35,112 bases of DNA from UBA2239 sp050177075 (lineage in GTDB: Bacteria > Pseudomonadota > Gammaproteobacteria > Burkholderiales > UBA9220), in the NCBI GenBank assembly GCA_050177075.1, contig JBFXHL010000018.1:1-35112 (forward strand), given 5' to 3'. A program made the position numbers and the translations under genes. Below are positions 1 through 5,912 of the stretch, in pieces. Under the pieces are notes generated by a model. The model made no database searches, was not told the origin of the DNA, and saw nothing but the letters and a program-made list of their open reading frames with translations. Numbering within the stretch: the stretch's first letter is position 1; each line of letters opens with the position of its first letter.

Positions 1-79
1 TGGCATTCTCCAGGCCGGTGATACGGCCCTGAAGATGCTGGAAATTCTCATTGGCTTTCAGGTCCGGATAGGCCTCCAC
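1..79 (-). pseudogene. lemA: lemA C-terminal-side fragment (interrupted by IS3 element)
   Basis: Read on the minus strand, this open frame gives VEAYPDLKANENFQ followed by HLQGRITGLENA, which is the conserved core of the LemA family (membrane-anchored coiled-coil proteins of unclear function). It runs off the window's left edge, so its 3' end is not visible. Its 5' side is cut exactly at the inverted repeat of the insertion element. The N-terminal codons of the same gene lie on the far side of the element (1421-1483, same strand). LemA proteins are usually about 185-200 residues, and the helical region between the two pieces is missing. The family assignment is from motif recognition; loss of function is inferred. 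Confidence 0.85.
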
Positions 80-80
80 C

Positions 81-110
81 TGAGCTTCCCCCGAAATTTC
101 GTCTTCCAAG
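81..110 (+). repeat. IS3 element left terminal inverted repeat
   Basis: It pairs with 1391-1420: the inner 14 bases (97-110) match perfectly and the outer 16 carry five mismatches. The pairing continues four bases outside the TG end (77-80 with 1421-1424), which may be chance or may mean the true end lies slightly further out. Confidence 0.85.
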
Positions 111-149
111 GGTGACGTAAAATCGCAGTCACTTTTGGAAGGAACGACG

Positions 150-440
150 ATGAAGATACCGAAGCAGGAATACACCGCCGAATTCAAAGAGCTGGCGGTC
201 AAGCGGGTGAAGGCAGGGCAGACTGTGGCGGCGGTCGCCAAGGAGCTTGGGCTGATCGAGCAGACGCTCAGGAACTGGGTGAAGGCAGCGGATGCCGGCA
301 AGCTTAACGGCCCGGGGGCGAAGCCCGTCACGCCGGAGCAAATGGAACTTTCCCGGTTGCGGGCCGAGAACATCCGGCTCAAGCGGGAGTGCGAAATTCT
401 AAAAAAAGCGGCGGCGTACTTCGCGAAGGATGCGCTGTGA
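150..440 (+). CDS. IS3 transposase OrfA (helix-turn-helix DNA-binding subunit)
   Basis: OrfA of IS3 elements binds the terminal repeats and provides the N-terminal part of the OrfAB transposase. The 96-residue product has a transposase_8-type helix-turn-helix (roughly residues 5-55: YTAEFKELAVKRV, then TVAAVAKELGL with NWVKAA) and a leucine-zipper-like C-terminus (SRLRAENIRLKRECEILKK). The ATG at 150 is chosen because GGAAGGA at 137-143 lies at good spacing; the upstream TTG at 135 overlaps that site. The last codons overlap orfB, and the A7 run at 401-407 lets ribosomes slip by -1 into orfB. Confidence 0.88.
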   Translation: MKIPKQEYTAEFKELAVKRVKAGQTVAAVAKELGLIEQTLRNWVKAADAGKLNGPGAKPVTPEQMELSRLRAENIRLKRECEILKKAAAYFAKDAL

Positions 441-1381
441 AGTACGCCTGGATTGACACGCAGCGCGAAACCTTTGAGCTGGCCGAGCTGTGCGCCGTGC
501 TGGACGTCAGCACGAGCGGCTACCGTGCCTGGAAGCGTGGCGGCACACCCGACCGGAGACGGCTGACGGACGCCCAGATGCTGGCCCTGATCCGCGCCAT
601 CCACGCCGAGCTCAAGGGGGCCTATGGCAGCCCCAGGATGGTCAGGGAACTGCGAGATCGCGGCTTCTCGGCCAGCAAGGAACGGGTCGAGCGGCTGATG
701 CGGGAGAACGGCATCCGGGCGCGGCACAAACGGCGCTACAAGGCGACGACGGACTCCAGGCACGCCTTGCCGGTGGCAAAGGACCTCCTGGGCCGGAACT
801 TCGCTCCGACGGCCCCCAACCAAGTCTGGACCTCCGACATCACTTGCCTTTGGACGGACGAGGGCTGGCTGTACCTGGCCATCGTGCTCGACCTGTTCAA
901 CCGCGAGGTGATCGGCTGGTCTCTCAAGCCCCGGATGACGGCGGACATCGTAACGGATGCGCTGACCATGGCATGGTTCCGCCGAAAGCCTTCGCCTGGC
1001 GTGCTGCACCACTCGGACCGGGGCAGCCAGTACGCCAGCCGGGCGTTCCAGGAGAAGCTCGCCGAGTACGGCATGAGCTGCTCCATGAGCCGCAAGGGAA
1101 ACTGCTGGGAAAACGAGCGGAGCGAAGTTTCGCGAGCCGTAAGGCGAGAGGGCAAAGCCCGGCACAATGCGCCGACGGAGAGCTGGTTCAACAGCTTCAA
1201 GAACGAGCAAGTTCATGGCACCCGCTACGCGACGCGGGCCGAGGCCACGGCGGATGCCTTTGAGTACATCGAGGTGTTCTACAACCGGAAACGGCGCCAT
1301 TCGACCCTCGGCTACAAGTCGCCGACCCAGTTCATGACGGAGTGGACCAGCACTCAGCATGGCAGAAAACTGGTAGGATGA
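389..1381 (+). CDS. IS3 transposase OrfB (DDE catalytic domain)
   Basis: OrfB carries the rve-type DDE integrase core that cuts and joins DNA. Visible are an HTH_21-like N-terminal part (residues 60-110, HAELKGAYGSPRM), the first Asp in VWTSDITCLWTDEGWLY, the second Asp in HHSDRGSQYAS and the C-terminal YNRKRRHSTLGYKSP. The expected CWEN-APTES segment before the catalytic Glu is split by 18 extra residues (1115-1168), although the frame stays open. It is probably expressed mainly as an OrfAB fusion by -1 slippage; the stand-alone start would be the GTG at 389. Because the insert lies inside the active-site region, the enzyme may be inactive. Confidence 0.88.
   Translation: MRNSKKSGGVLREGCAVKYAWIDTQRETFELAELCAVLDVSTSGYRAWKRGGTPDRRRLTDAQMLALIRAIHAELKGAYGSPRMVRELRDRGFSASKERVERLMRENGIRARHKRRYKATTDSRHALPVAKDLLGRNFAPTAPNQVWTSDITCLWTDEGWLYLAIVLDLFNREVIGWSLKPRMTADIVTDALTMAWFRRKPSPGVLHHSDRGSQYASRAFQEKLAEYGMSCSMSRKGNCWENERSEVSRAVRREGKARHNAPTESWFNSFKNEQVHGTRYATRAEATADAFEYIEVFYNRKRRHSTLGYKSPTQFMTEWTSTQHGRKLVG
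401..407 (+). other. Programmed -1 frameshift site of the IS3 element
   Basis: A run of seven A falls in orfA frame as A AAA AAA. A one-base backward slip joins the OrfA residues EILKK to the OrfB residues SGGVLREG. Such sites are typical of the IS3 family; slippage itself is inferred. Confidence 0.75.
1115..1168 (+). repeat. 54-bp in-frame insert within the transposase catalytic motif
   Basis: IS3 transposases normally read CW(D/E)N directly followed by APTES-type residues holding the catalytic Glu. Here 18 codons, translating to ERSEVSRAVRREGKARH plus a repeated Asn, lie between CWEN and APTES. The DNA contains two short palindromes, GCGAAGTTTCGC and GGGCAAAGCCC. The flanking AAC/AAT Asn codons look like a 3-base duplication. 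This resembles a small palindromic interspersed repeat rather than coding sequence native to the gene; that identity is inference. Confidence 0.6.
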
Positions 1382-1390
1382 AATCCACCT

Positions 1391-1420
1391 CTTGGAAGAC
1401 GAAAAACCGAGGGAACCTCA
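1391..1420 (-). repeat. IS3 element right terminal inverted repeat
   Basis: It is the reverse-complement partner of 81-110, ending in CTCA on the plus strand (TGAG on minus). Its outermost TGA creates the in-frame stop that ends the truncated lemA reading frame coming from 1483. Confidence 0.85.
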
Positions 1421-1483
1421 GGTGATGCCATAGAACACCACCACGCCGAGAACCGCCAAAAAAATTATTCCGCCGACCGACAT
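1421..1483 (-). pseudogene. lemA: lemA N-terminal fragment
   Basis: From the ATG at 1483 the minus strand reads MSVGGIIFLAVLGVVVFYGIT and then hits a TGA that belongs to the insertion element's end. A short N-terminal tail running straight into a transmembrane helix is how LemA proteins begin. A strong GAGGGGAGG ribosome-binding site lies just upstream (about 1493-1501). Together with the fragment at 1-79 this identifies one lemA gene broken by the IS element, with the intervening coiled-coil codons lost. Only a 21-residue peptide would be made. Confidence 0.8.
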
Positions 1484-1602
1484 CGATTGAACCTCCCCTC
1501 TGGTTATCGGTTCAGTGTAGCTACCCTAATTACCCGGCGCAAATAGGGAGCCAGCGATTGTTAGTCGTGCAGTCACATATCGCTCTCCCGTTATTGATCC
1601 TG

Positions 1603-1631
1603 TTGCGATTGATAATGATTCTCATTATAAT
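1603..1631 (+). promoter_or_regulatory. Fur-controlled sigma70-type promoter of the iron operon
   Basis: A perfect -10 (TATAAT, 1626-1631) lies 17 bases after TTGCGA (1603-1608). Between and overlapping them, 1611-1629 matches the 19-bp Fur box consensus GATAATGATAATCATTATC at 16 of 19 positions. Fur bound with iron would block this promoter, so the operon should be switched on by iron starvation. The match is seen in the sequence; Fur binding is inferred. Confidence 0.88.
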
Positions 1632-1658
1632 GGGTTTACCAAGTTCGAGGAGATGAAC

Positions 1659-1883
1659 ATGAAAATCGTGATCGATGCCTGGTTGGAACGCAATGACCCG
1701 CAAATTCGCTTTTTAGATGCGGAGACAGCTACAACCATCATGCAATGGGGCAGCACGCTGACCCGCTATTTGCTGGAGCGCGGTGAACTCAACCTTGATG
1801 AGCTCCAGCAGCGCACCGATGCTGGCCTAGAAGCCCTGTACGACTACCTATCGGCCATTTCCACAGGATGGCAACGGGTATAG
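1659..1883 (+). CDS. Unknown 74-residue protein, first gene of the Fur-controlled operon
   Basis: I do not recognise a family. The product is acidic and probably mostly helical, without a signal peptide, membrane segment or cysteine; notable stretches are AWLERNDPQIRFLDAETA and TRYLLERGELNLDELQQ. The start at 1659 is preferred because GAGGAG (1647-1652) lies six bases before it, whereas the ATG at 1653 directly abuts that site. It is the first gene after the Fur-box promoter and ends four bases before hemP, so it is very likely co-transcribed with the iron genes. A cytoplasmic accessory or regulatory role in iron or haem uptake is possible but unsupported by homology. Confidence 0.7.
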   Translation: MKIVIDAWLERNDPQIRFLDAETATTIMQWGSTLTRYLLERGELNLDELQQRTDAGLEALYDYLSAISTGWQRV

Positions 1884-1887
1884 CACG

Positions 1888-2076
1888 ATGAAAAACACTC
1901 CACAACGGCATGAAGCTGTTCTCGCGCCGAGACAGGCGGACAGCGATATGCCATCGACACGATGCATTACGACAAAAGAATTGTTTGCCGGAGCACGGGA
2001 CCTGCGGATTATTCATGAAGGAGAAGCATACCGGCTGACCATTACCCGCAACGGAAAACTTATTTTGACCAAGTAG
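1888..2076 (+). CDS. hemP: Hemin uptake protein HemP/HmuP family
   Basis: The 62-residue product ends with the HemP signature: a Leu-Phe-x-Gly-Ala-Arg block (LFAGARDLRIIHEGEAYRL) followed by TRNGKLILTK at the C-terminus. HemP/HmuP proteins are small cytoplasmic proteins encoded beside haem or siderophore uptake genes, and in Bradyrhizobium and Burkholderia the homologue is needed to express the haem receptor. The first ~27 residues are less conserved and could be partly non-native if the ATG near residue 20 is used. It sits four bases after the unknown 74-residue gene and 80 bases before ftrA. No TonB haem receptor is encoded in this window, so here it may serve the ferrous-iron operon or act in trans. 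Confidence 0.85.
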   Translation: MKNTPQRHEAVLAPRQADSDMPSTRCITTKELFAGARDLRIIHEGEAYRLTITRNGKLILTK

Positions 2077-2156
2077 CAACACCCAGCCAGCCATCGGGCC
2101 TCCCTACCCGGCAGCCAGCCAAATGACTTACTGACTGACTACCCAAGGAGGCTTTA

Positions 2157-2714
2157 ATGTTCAACGCAACGCGCACGTACCTTCTCTCTGCCATCACCGG
2201 CCTTACTCTGGCAGGATTCGGCGCCGCCGCCCAGGCTGTGGAATATCCCATTGGCACTCCCCAGCAGAGGGCCGGTATGGAAATTTCCGCTGTCTATCTG
2301 CAGCCGGTGACCATGGAACCGGACGGCATGATGAAAAAGGCCGAGGAATCCGACGTCCACATGGAAGCTGACATCCACGCCCTGGCCAATAATCCCAACG
2401 GTTTCGAAGAAGGCGCCTGGATTCCCTACCTGCTGGTGAAATACGAAATCACTAAAGTAGGCGACAACAAGAAGATCAGCGGCGACTTCATGCCCATGGT
2501 CGCCAACGACGGTCCCCACTACGGCGACAACGTCAAGTTGATGGGGCCCGGAAAATACCGGGTGAAATACACCATCCTCCCCCCCAGTTCCAATCCCCAG
2601 AGCCATTTCGGTCGTCACACCGATCGGCTGACTGGAGTGCGCCCCTGGTTCAAGCCTTTCGAGGTGGAATATGAATTCACCTACGTGGGTATCGGCAAGA
2701 AAGGGGGATATTAA
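2157..2714 (+). CDS. ftrA: Periplasmic iron-binding protein, P19/Tpd family (FtrA-like)
   Basis: P19-family proteins bind iron and copper in the periplasm and feed an FTR1 permease. The 185-residue product has a Sec signal peptide (cleavage expected near AQA-VEY, about residue 27) and the family's metal-binding residues: Met/Asp/Glu/His in ESDVHMEADIHAL, His in NDGPHYGDN and His in SHFGRHTDRLTG. Its length matches the family. AAGGAGG lies just before the start. The stop codon shares one base with the porin's ATG, so translation is coupled. Order and content match FtrABCD of Bordetella and Brucella and the Campylobacter p19 locus. Confidence 0.9.
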   Translation: MFNATRTYLLSAITGLTLAGFGAAAQAVEYPIGTPQQRAGMEISAVYLQPVTMEPDGMMKKAEESDVHMEADIHALANNPNGFEEGAWIPYLLVKYEITKVGDNKKISGDFMPMVANDGPHYGDNVKLMGPGKYRVKYTILPPSSNPQSHFGRHTDRLTGVRPWFKPFEVEYEFTYVGIGKKGGY

Positions 2715-4231
2715 TGCGCCTCTTTTCACACCGGCCCATTGCCATGGCCGCTGCGCTGATGGCGTTTTCCGGCGCGGCAAATGCGGCCGACGCAAATCAG
2801 ACCGAACTGCTGAAGGAGCTGAAGCGTCTTTCCGCCCGACTGGAAAAAATCGAGCAGCGCAATGCCGAACTGGAAAAACGCCTCGCATCCCCCGTTCAAG
2901 CCGGCAATGTCGAGCAGCGGCTGAAGTCGCTGGAAGAAAGCCGCGCCAGCCTGGAAAAGGGCCTGGAAAGCGAGAATATCAGCGAGAACGAACCTGAAAT
3001 CACTTCCCGTCTGAAGGCCGTCGAGTACCAGGCCCTAGGGATGCAGAAGCAAGCTCGCACGGTGGAGGCGTTGGAAGGCATTACCGCAGGCATGAGCTTT
3101 ACCACTACTGCGCAAAAGGCAAGCGGCACCACCCCTGGAGCCGCTCCCAACGGCGCGAGCCAGCTTAACTACCGTGGTGATGTTTACGTTACCCTGCCGC
3201 TACCGGATATCGGTAATACCGAGAACCGTATTTTCGCTCAATTTCGCATCGGACAAGGGAAAGGGCTCAACGATCTGCCGGTATATGCCAAACCCAACGC
3301 TTCCGCCTTCCGCGCCCTCAATACCGATCCGGACAACAGCGTGGCGATTCTCGGTCAAGCCTGGTATCAGGCCTCCATCCCCCTGCCTTTCGGCGGCTTC
3401 AAACCCCGTTCGCGGGAAAGCCTGGAAATCAATTTTGGCAAGATGGACCCCTTCGTCTTCTTCGATCAGAATGCGGCGGCCAACGATGAAACACGCCAGT
3501 TCCTGAATACGGTTTTCGTTCATAACGCCCTGCTGGATGCGGGAGGCGATATCGGTGTCGATGCGAACGGATTTTCTCCCGGTTTTCGTCTCTCCTACCT
3601 GAACCAGAAAGCTAAGCCGGAAAGCTGGCGCGCGTCCTTGGGGATATTCGGATCCGGCAGAGGCGCCAACTACGAGCGTTTCTTCAGTTCTCCACTGGTC
3701 ATCGCCCAGCTCGAAACCCAGCGCAAGTTCTTGGGTGGATTGGACGGCAACTACCGCATCTACGCTTGGCGCAACGGTCAGGGGCCGGCCTATGACGGCA
3801 CGTTCGAATCCCATACCGGCTGGGGCCTGAGCTTCGACCAGCGTGCTGGCGACTACACCACGCTGTTCGGCCGCTTTGGCCAGCAAACCACGGGGCACGT
3901 GCGCTTCGACCGCGCGCTGTCTTTCGGCGCCGAGCTCGGCGGTTCCTACTGGGAGCGCGGTGGCGACGCGATCGGTCTGGCGTTCGGCCTCCAGCACACC
4001 AGCGCCGACTTCAACCGCGATTCCGCCACTGTGGACACGAATAGCGACGGCGTGCCCGACTATGGCTATACCGCTTCGGGCTCGGAAAAGGTGCTGGAAG
4101 CCTATTACCGCTATCGCATTCACAAGCAGTTCGAGCTGTCGCCGGACTTCCAGTACATCAGCAACCCAGGCGGCCACGGCGCATCCTCGGCCCTGAAAAT
4201 AATGGGATTGCGCGCCCAACTCACTTTCTAA
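2714..4231 (+). CDS. Coiled-coil-tethered outer-membrane porin, OprB-like
   Basis: The 505-residue product has a Sec signal (about residues 1-24), then a long charged coiled coil (about 27-110, ELLKELKRLSARLEKIEQ onward), then a beta-rich domain to a C-terminal Phe, as outer-membrane barrels have. The coiled coil may span the periplasm, as in other porins with a peptidoglycan-facing N-terminus. The barrel resembles carbohydrate-selective OprB-type porins (motifs LEINFGKMDPFVFFDQN and GWGLSFDQRAGDYTTLFGRF). It overlaps ftrA by one base and sits before ftrB, which suggests a role in letting iron reach FtrA. Family recognition is good; substrate is inferred only from context. Confidence 0.78.
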   Translation: MRLFSHRPIAMAAALMAFSGAANAADANQTELLKELKRLSARLEKIEQRNAELEKRLASPVQAGNVEQRLKSLEESRASLEKGLESENISENEPEITSRLKAVEYQALGMQKQARTVEALEGITAGMSFTTTAQKASGTTPGAAPNGASQLNYRGDVYVTLPLPDIGNTENRIFAQFRIGQGKGLNDLPVYAKPNASAFRALNTDPDNSVAILGQAWYQASIPLPFGGFKPRSRESLEINFGKMDPFVFFDQNAAANDETRQFLNTVFVHNALLDAGGDIGVDANGFSPGFRLSYLNQKAKPESWRASLGIFGSGRGANYERFFSSPLVIAQLETQRKFLGGLDGNYRIYAWRNGQGPAYDGTFESHTGWGLSFDQRAGDYTTLFGRFGQQTTGHVRFDRALSFGAELGGSYWERGGDAIGLAFGLQHTSADFNRDSATVDTNSDGVPDYGYTASGSEKVLEAYYRYRIHKQFELSPDFQYISNPGGHGASSALKIMGLRAQLTF

Positions 4232-4250
4232 TCAAGGAGCCCTCGTTGTC

Positions 4251-4580
4251 ATGAAAAAACTATTCCTTGCCCTCTCCTTTTTTATGGTTCTGCTGCAGAC
4301 CGCCAACGCGGCGGAACTGCCTGTTTACAACCTGGCGATCCAGAATGGACGTTTTTACCCGGAAACGATCGAAGTCAAGGCCGGTGAGCGCTTCAAGATC
4401 ATTATCACCAACAAGGGACCCGGAGCCGAGGAATTCGAAAGCACCGAACTGCGCAAGGAAAAGGTCCTCGCCCCGGGCGTTACGTCCTTCCTGGTGTTCG
4501 CCCCCCTCAAACCGGGTAGCTACCGCTTTTTCGGCGAGTTCCATCCGGACACGGCCCAAGGCCGGATTGTCGCCAAATAA
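4251..4580 (+). CDS. ftrB: Periplasmic cupredoxin-domain protein (FtrB-like)
   Basis: This 109-residue protein has a signal peptide ending near ANA-AELP and one cupredoxin_1 fold. Motifs are RFYPETIEVKAGERFKI, NKGPGAEEFES and GEFHPDTAQG. Classical type-1 copper ligands (Cys plus two His and Met) are not all present: there is no Cys and only one His in the mature part, so it is not an ordinary blue copper electron carrier. In Bordetella and Brucella FtrB works with FtrA, probably oxidising or handing on ferrous iron to FtrC. It lies 19 bases after the porin and nine before ftrC. Confidence 0.87.
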   Translation: MKKLFLALSFFMVLLQTANAAELPVYNLAIQNGRFYPETIEVKAGERFKIIITNKGPGAEEFESTELRKEKVLAPGVTSFLVFAPLKPGSYRFFGEFHPDTAQGRIVAK

Positions 4581-4589
4581 GGGGGAGCC

Positions 4590-5408
4590 ATGGGTAACGC
4601 CCTGTTCATCGTTTGGCGCGAAAGCGTCGAGGCCTTGCTGGTGGTCGGCATTCTTTACGGTTGGCTGAAAAACAGCGCCAACGGTCGCCCGGGAATTCCC
4701 TGGTTGTGGGGAGGCGTCGCCGGAGGTGTGGCCCTCGCCGCTGTCCTAGCCGCCCTGATGCTGTTCGTGCAGAACGAATTGGCCGGCGAAACGCTGGAAT
4801 ATTTTCAGACCGCCCTGCTGTTCGCCGCCGCCATCCTCATTACCCAAATGGTTCTGTGGATGGGCAAACACGGCCGCGGCATGAAGCGGGAACTCGAGGC
4901 GGGCGCCGCCCGGGCTGCCGAGAAAGCCAACTGGATGGGGCTGTCCGTTTTGGCGGCCCTGGCGGTGGCGCGGGAAGGAGGCGAGACCGCCGTTTTTCTC
5001 TACGGCCTGGGAGCGGGACAGATGGGCACCCAGTCCCTCTTCCTGGGTGCCGCGGCGGGATTCCTGTTGGCGCTGCTTACCGCCTGGGGAGTCAGCCGGG
5101 GCCTGCGCGTCCTGAGTTATCGGCTTTTTTTCCGCCTCAGCGGAATCGTGCTGCTGCTGCTTGCCTCATCCCTCCTCATGGGCGGCGTGGAACGCCTGAT
5201 CGGCATGGAACTGCTGTCGACCCTGGCGGACCCCCTGTGGGACTCCTCCGCCATCCTGGACGACAGTTCGACGGCGGGAAGCCTCGTCGCCTCCTTCACC
5301 GGCTACCGGGCGCATCCCTCGCTGACGCTCGCGCTCGCCTACGCCGCCTACTGGGCGCTGGTTGCCGTCCTGCTACGGCCCCGCGCCGTGGCCGTGGCGA
5401 AGCCATGA
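4590..5408 (+). CDS. ftrC: FTR1-family iron permease (FtrC-like)
   Basis: The 272-residue polytopic inner-membrane protein has about seven hydrophobic segments and both FTR1 iron-binding REXXE motifs: R10-E-S-V-E14 in the first helix and R128-E-G-G-E132 in the fourth. FTR1 permeases move iron across the membrane coupled to its oxidation. Length and motifs are normal for bacterial members. A GGGGGA ribosome-binding site precedes the ATG. The stop overlaps the next gene's start (ATGA at 5405-5408), so the two are translationally coupled. Confidence 0.93.
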   Translation: MGNALFIVWRESVEALLVVGILYGWLKNSANGRPGIPWLWGGVAGGVALAAVLAALMLFVQNELAGETLEYFQTALLFAAAILITQMVLWMGKHGRGMKRELEAGAARAAEKANWMGLSVLAALAVAREGGETAVFLYGLGAGQMGTQSLFLGAAAGFLLALLTAWGVSRGLRVLSYRLFFRLSGIVLLLLASSLLMGGVERLIGMELLSTLADPLWDSSAILDDSSTAGSLVASFTGYRAHPSLTLALAYAAYWALVAVLLRPRAVAVAKP

Positions 5409-5911
5409 GCATGACGGCGGCGGCAAGCCTTCCCCTTCCCGACAGCGCATGCCCCAAGTGCGCGCTGAGCGGGGCGGCTGTCGGCTTGCTGGGGATCATA
5501 CTGCTGGTGAAGGTAATGGTGTTTTCGGCTCCCGCTCCTGTTCTGCTGCCCGTCGTGGAGGACTGCGATTTGAGCCGGGAGGCTTGCGGCGTCGCCCTGC
5601 CCGACGGAACACAGCTTGAACTGGGTTTCCGCCCGTTACCGCTCTCGACCGCCGAGCCTTTTGACGTCGAGCTTCGTCTGGCGGATGGCCGCGTCGCGGT
5701 TGCCACCGTGGAAATTACCGCCACGGACCCTCCCATGGGGAGCAGCCGCGTCACCCTGGACCCGGTCAAACCCGGCCTCTATCGCGGGAAAACCGCCCTG
5801 CCCGTTTGCATTGCCGGCCACGGCGAGTGGTTGGCAACCGTGGAACTAGCAGGCAAGGACGGCATTGTCCGAATCCCGTTCCGTTTCGAAACCGGCCGAG
5901 GAGGCCAATGA
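5405..5911 (+). CDS. Single-pass membrane protein with periplasmic domain, ftr-operon accessory
   Basis: The 168-residue product has a cytoplasmic Cys pair (C16-x-x-C19), one transmembrane helix (about 21-42) and an outward-facing beta-rich domain with C54, C61 and C135. The segment around VTLDPVKPGLYRG and CIAGHGEWLATVELAG loosely resembles FixH/CcoH-like domains, but I am not certain of this. It starts in an ATGA overlap with ftrC and ends just before ftrD (5913), so it is in the middle of the uptake operon. A part in assembling or reducing the permease complex would fit the cysteines; this is inference. Similar-sized membrane proteins occur in P19-FTR1 loci of other bacteria. Confidence 0.72.
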   Translation: MSMTAAASLPLPDSACPKCALSGAAVGLLGIILLVKVMVFSAPAPVLLPVVEDCDLSREACGVALPDGTQLELGFRPLPLSTAEPFDVELRLADGRVAVATVEITATDPPMGSSRVTLDPVKPGLYRGKTALPVCIAGHGEWLATVELAGKDGIVRIPFRFETGRGGQ

Positions 5912-5912
5912 C

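Larger units (their letters stand above)
81..1420 (+). mobile_element. IS3-family insertion sequence, about 1340 bp
   Basis: The element is bounded by 30-bp imperfect inverted repeats (81-110 and 1391-1420), each beginning with TGAG as seen from outside, 25 of 30 positions matching. It holds orfA and orfB with a -1 slippage site between them, the standard IS3 layout. The three bases flanking each end (78-80 ACC, 1421-1423 GGT) are not a direct repeat, so no target-site duplication is visible. This fits the loss of lemA sequence next to the element. The element interrupts a lemA gene transcribed on the minus strand. Confidence 0.9.

Noticed and set aside
4613..5404. Upstream extension of the 168-residue accessory protein's frame through ftrC
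   Set aside because: The frame is open but Arg/Gly-rich nonsense; ftrC has conserved FTR1 motifs in another frame, and an ATGA overlap at 5405 gives a natural start.
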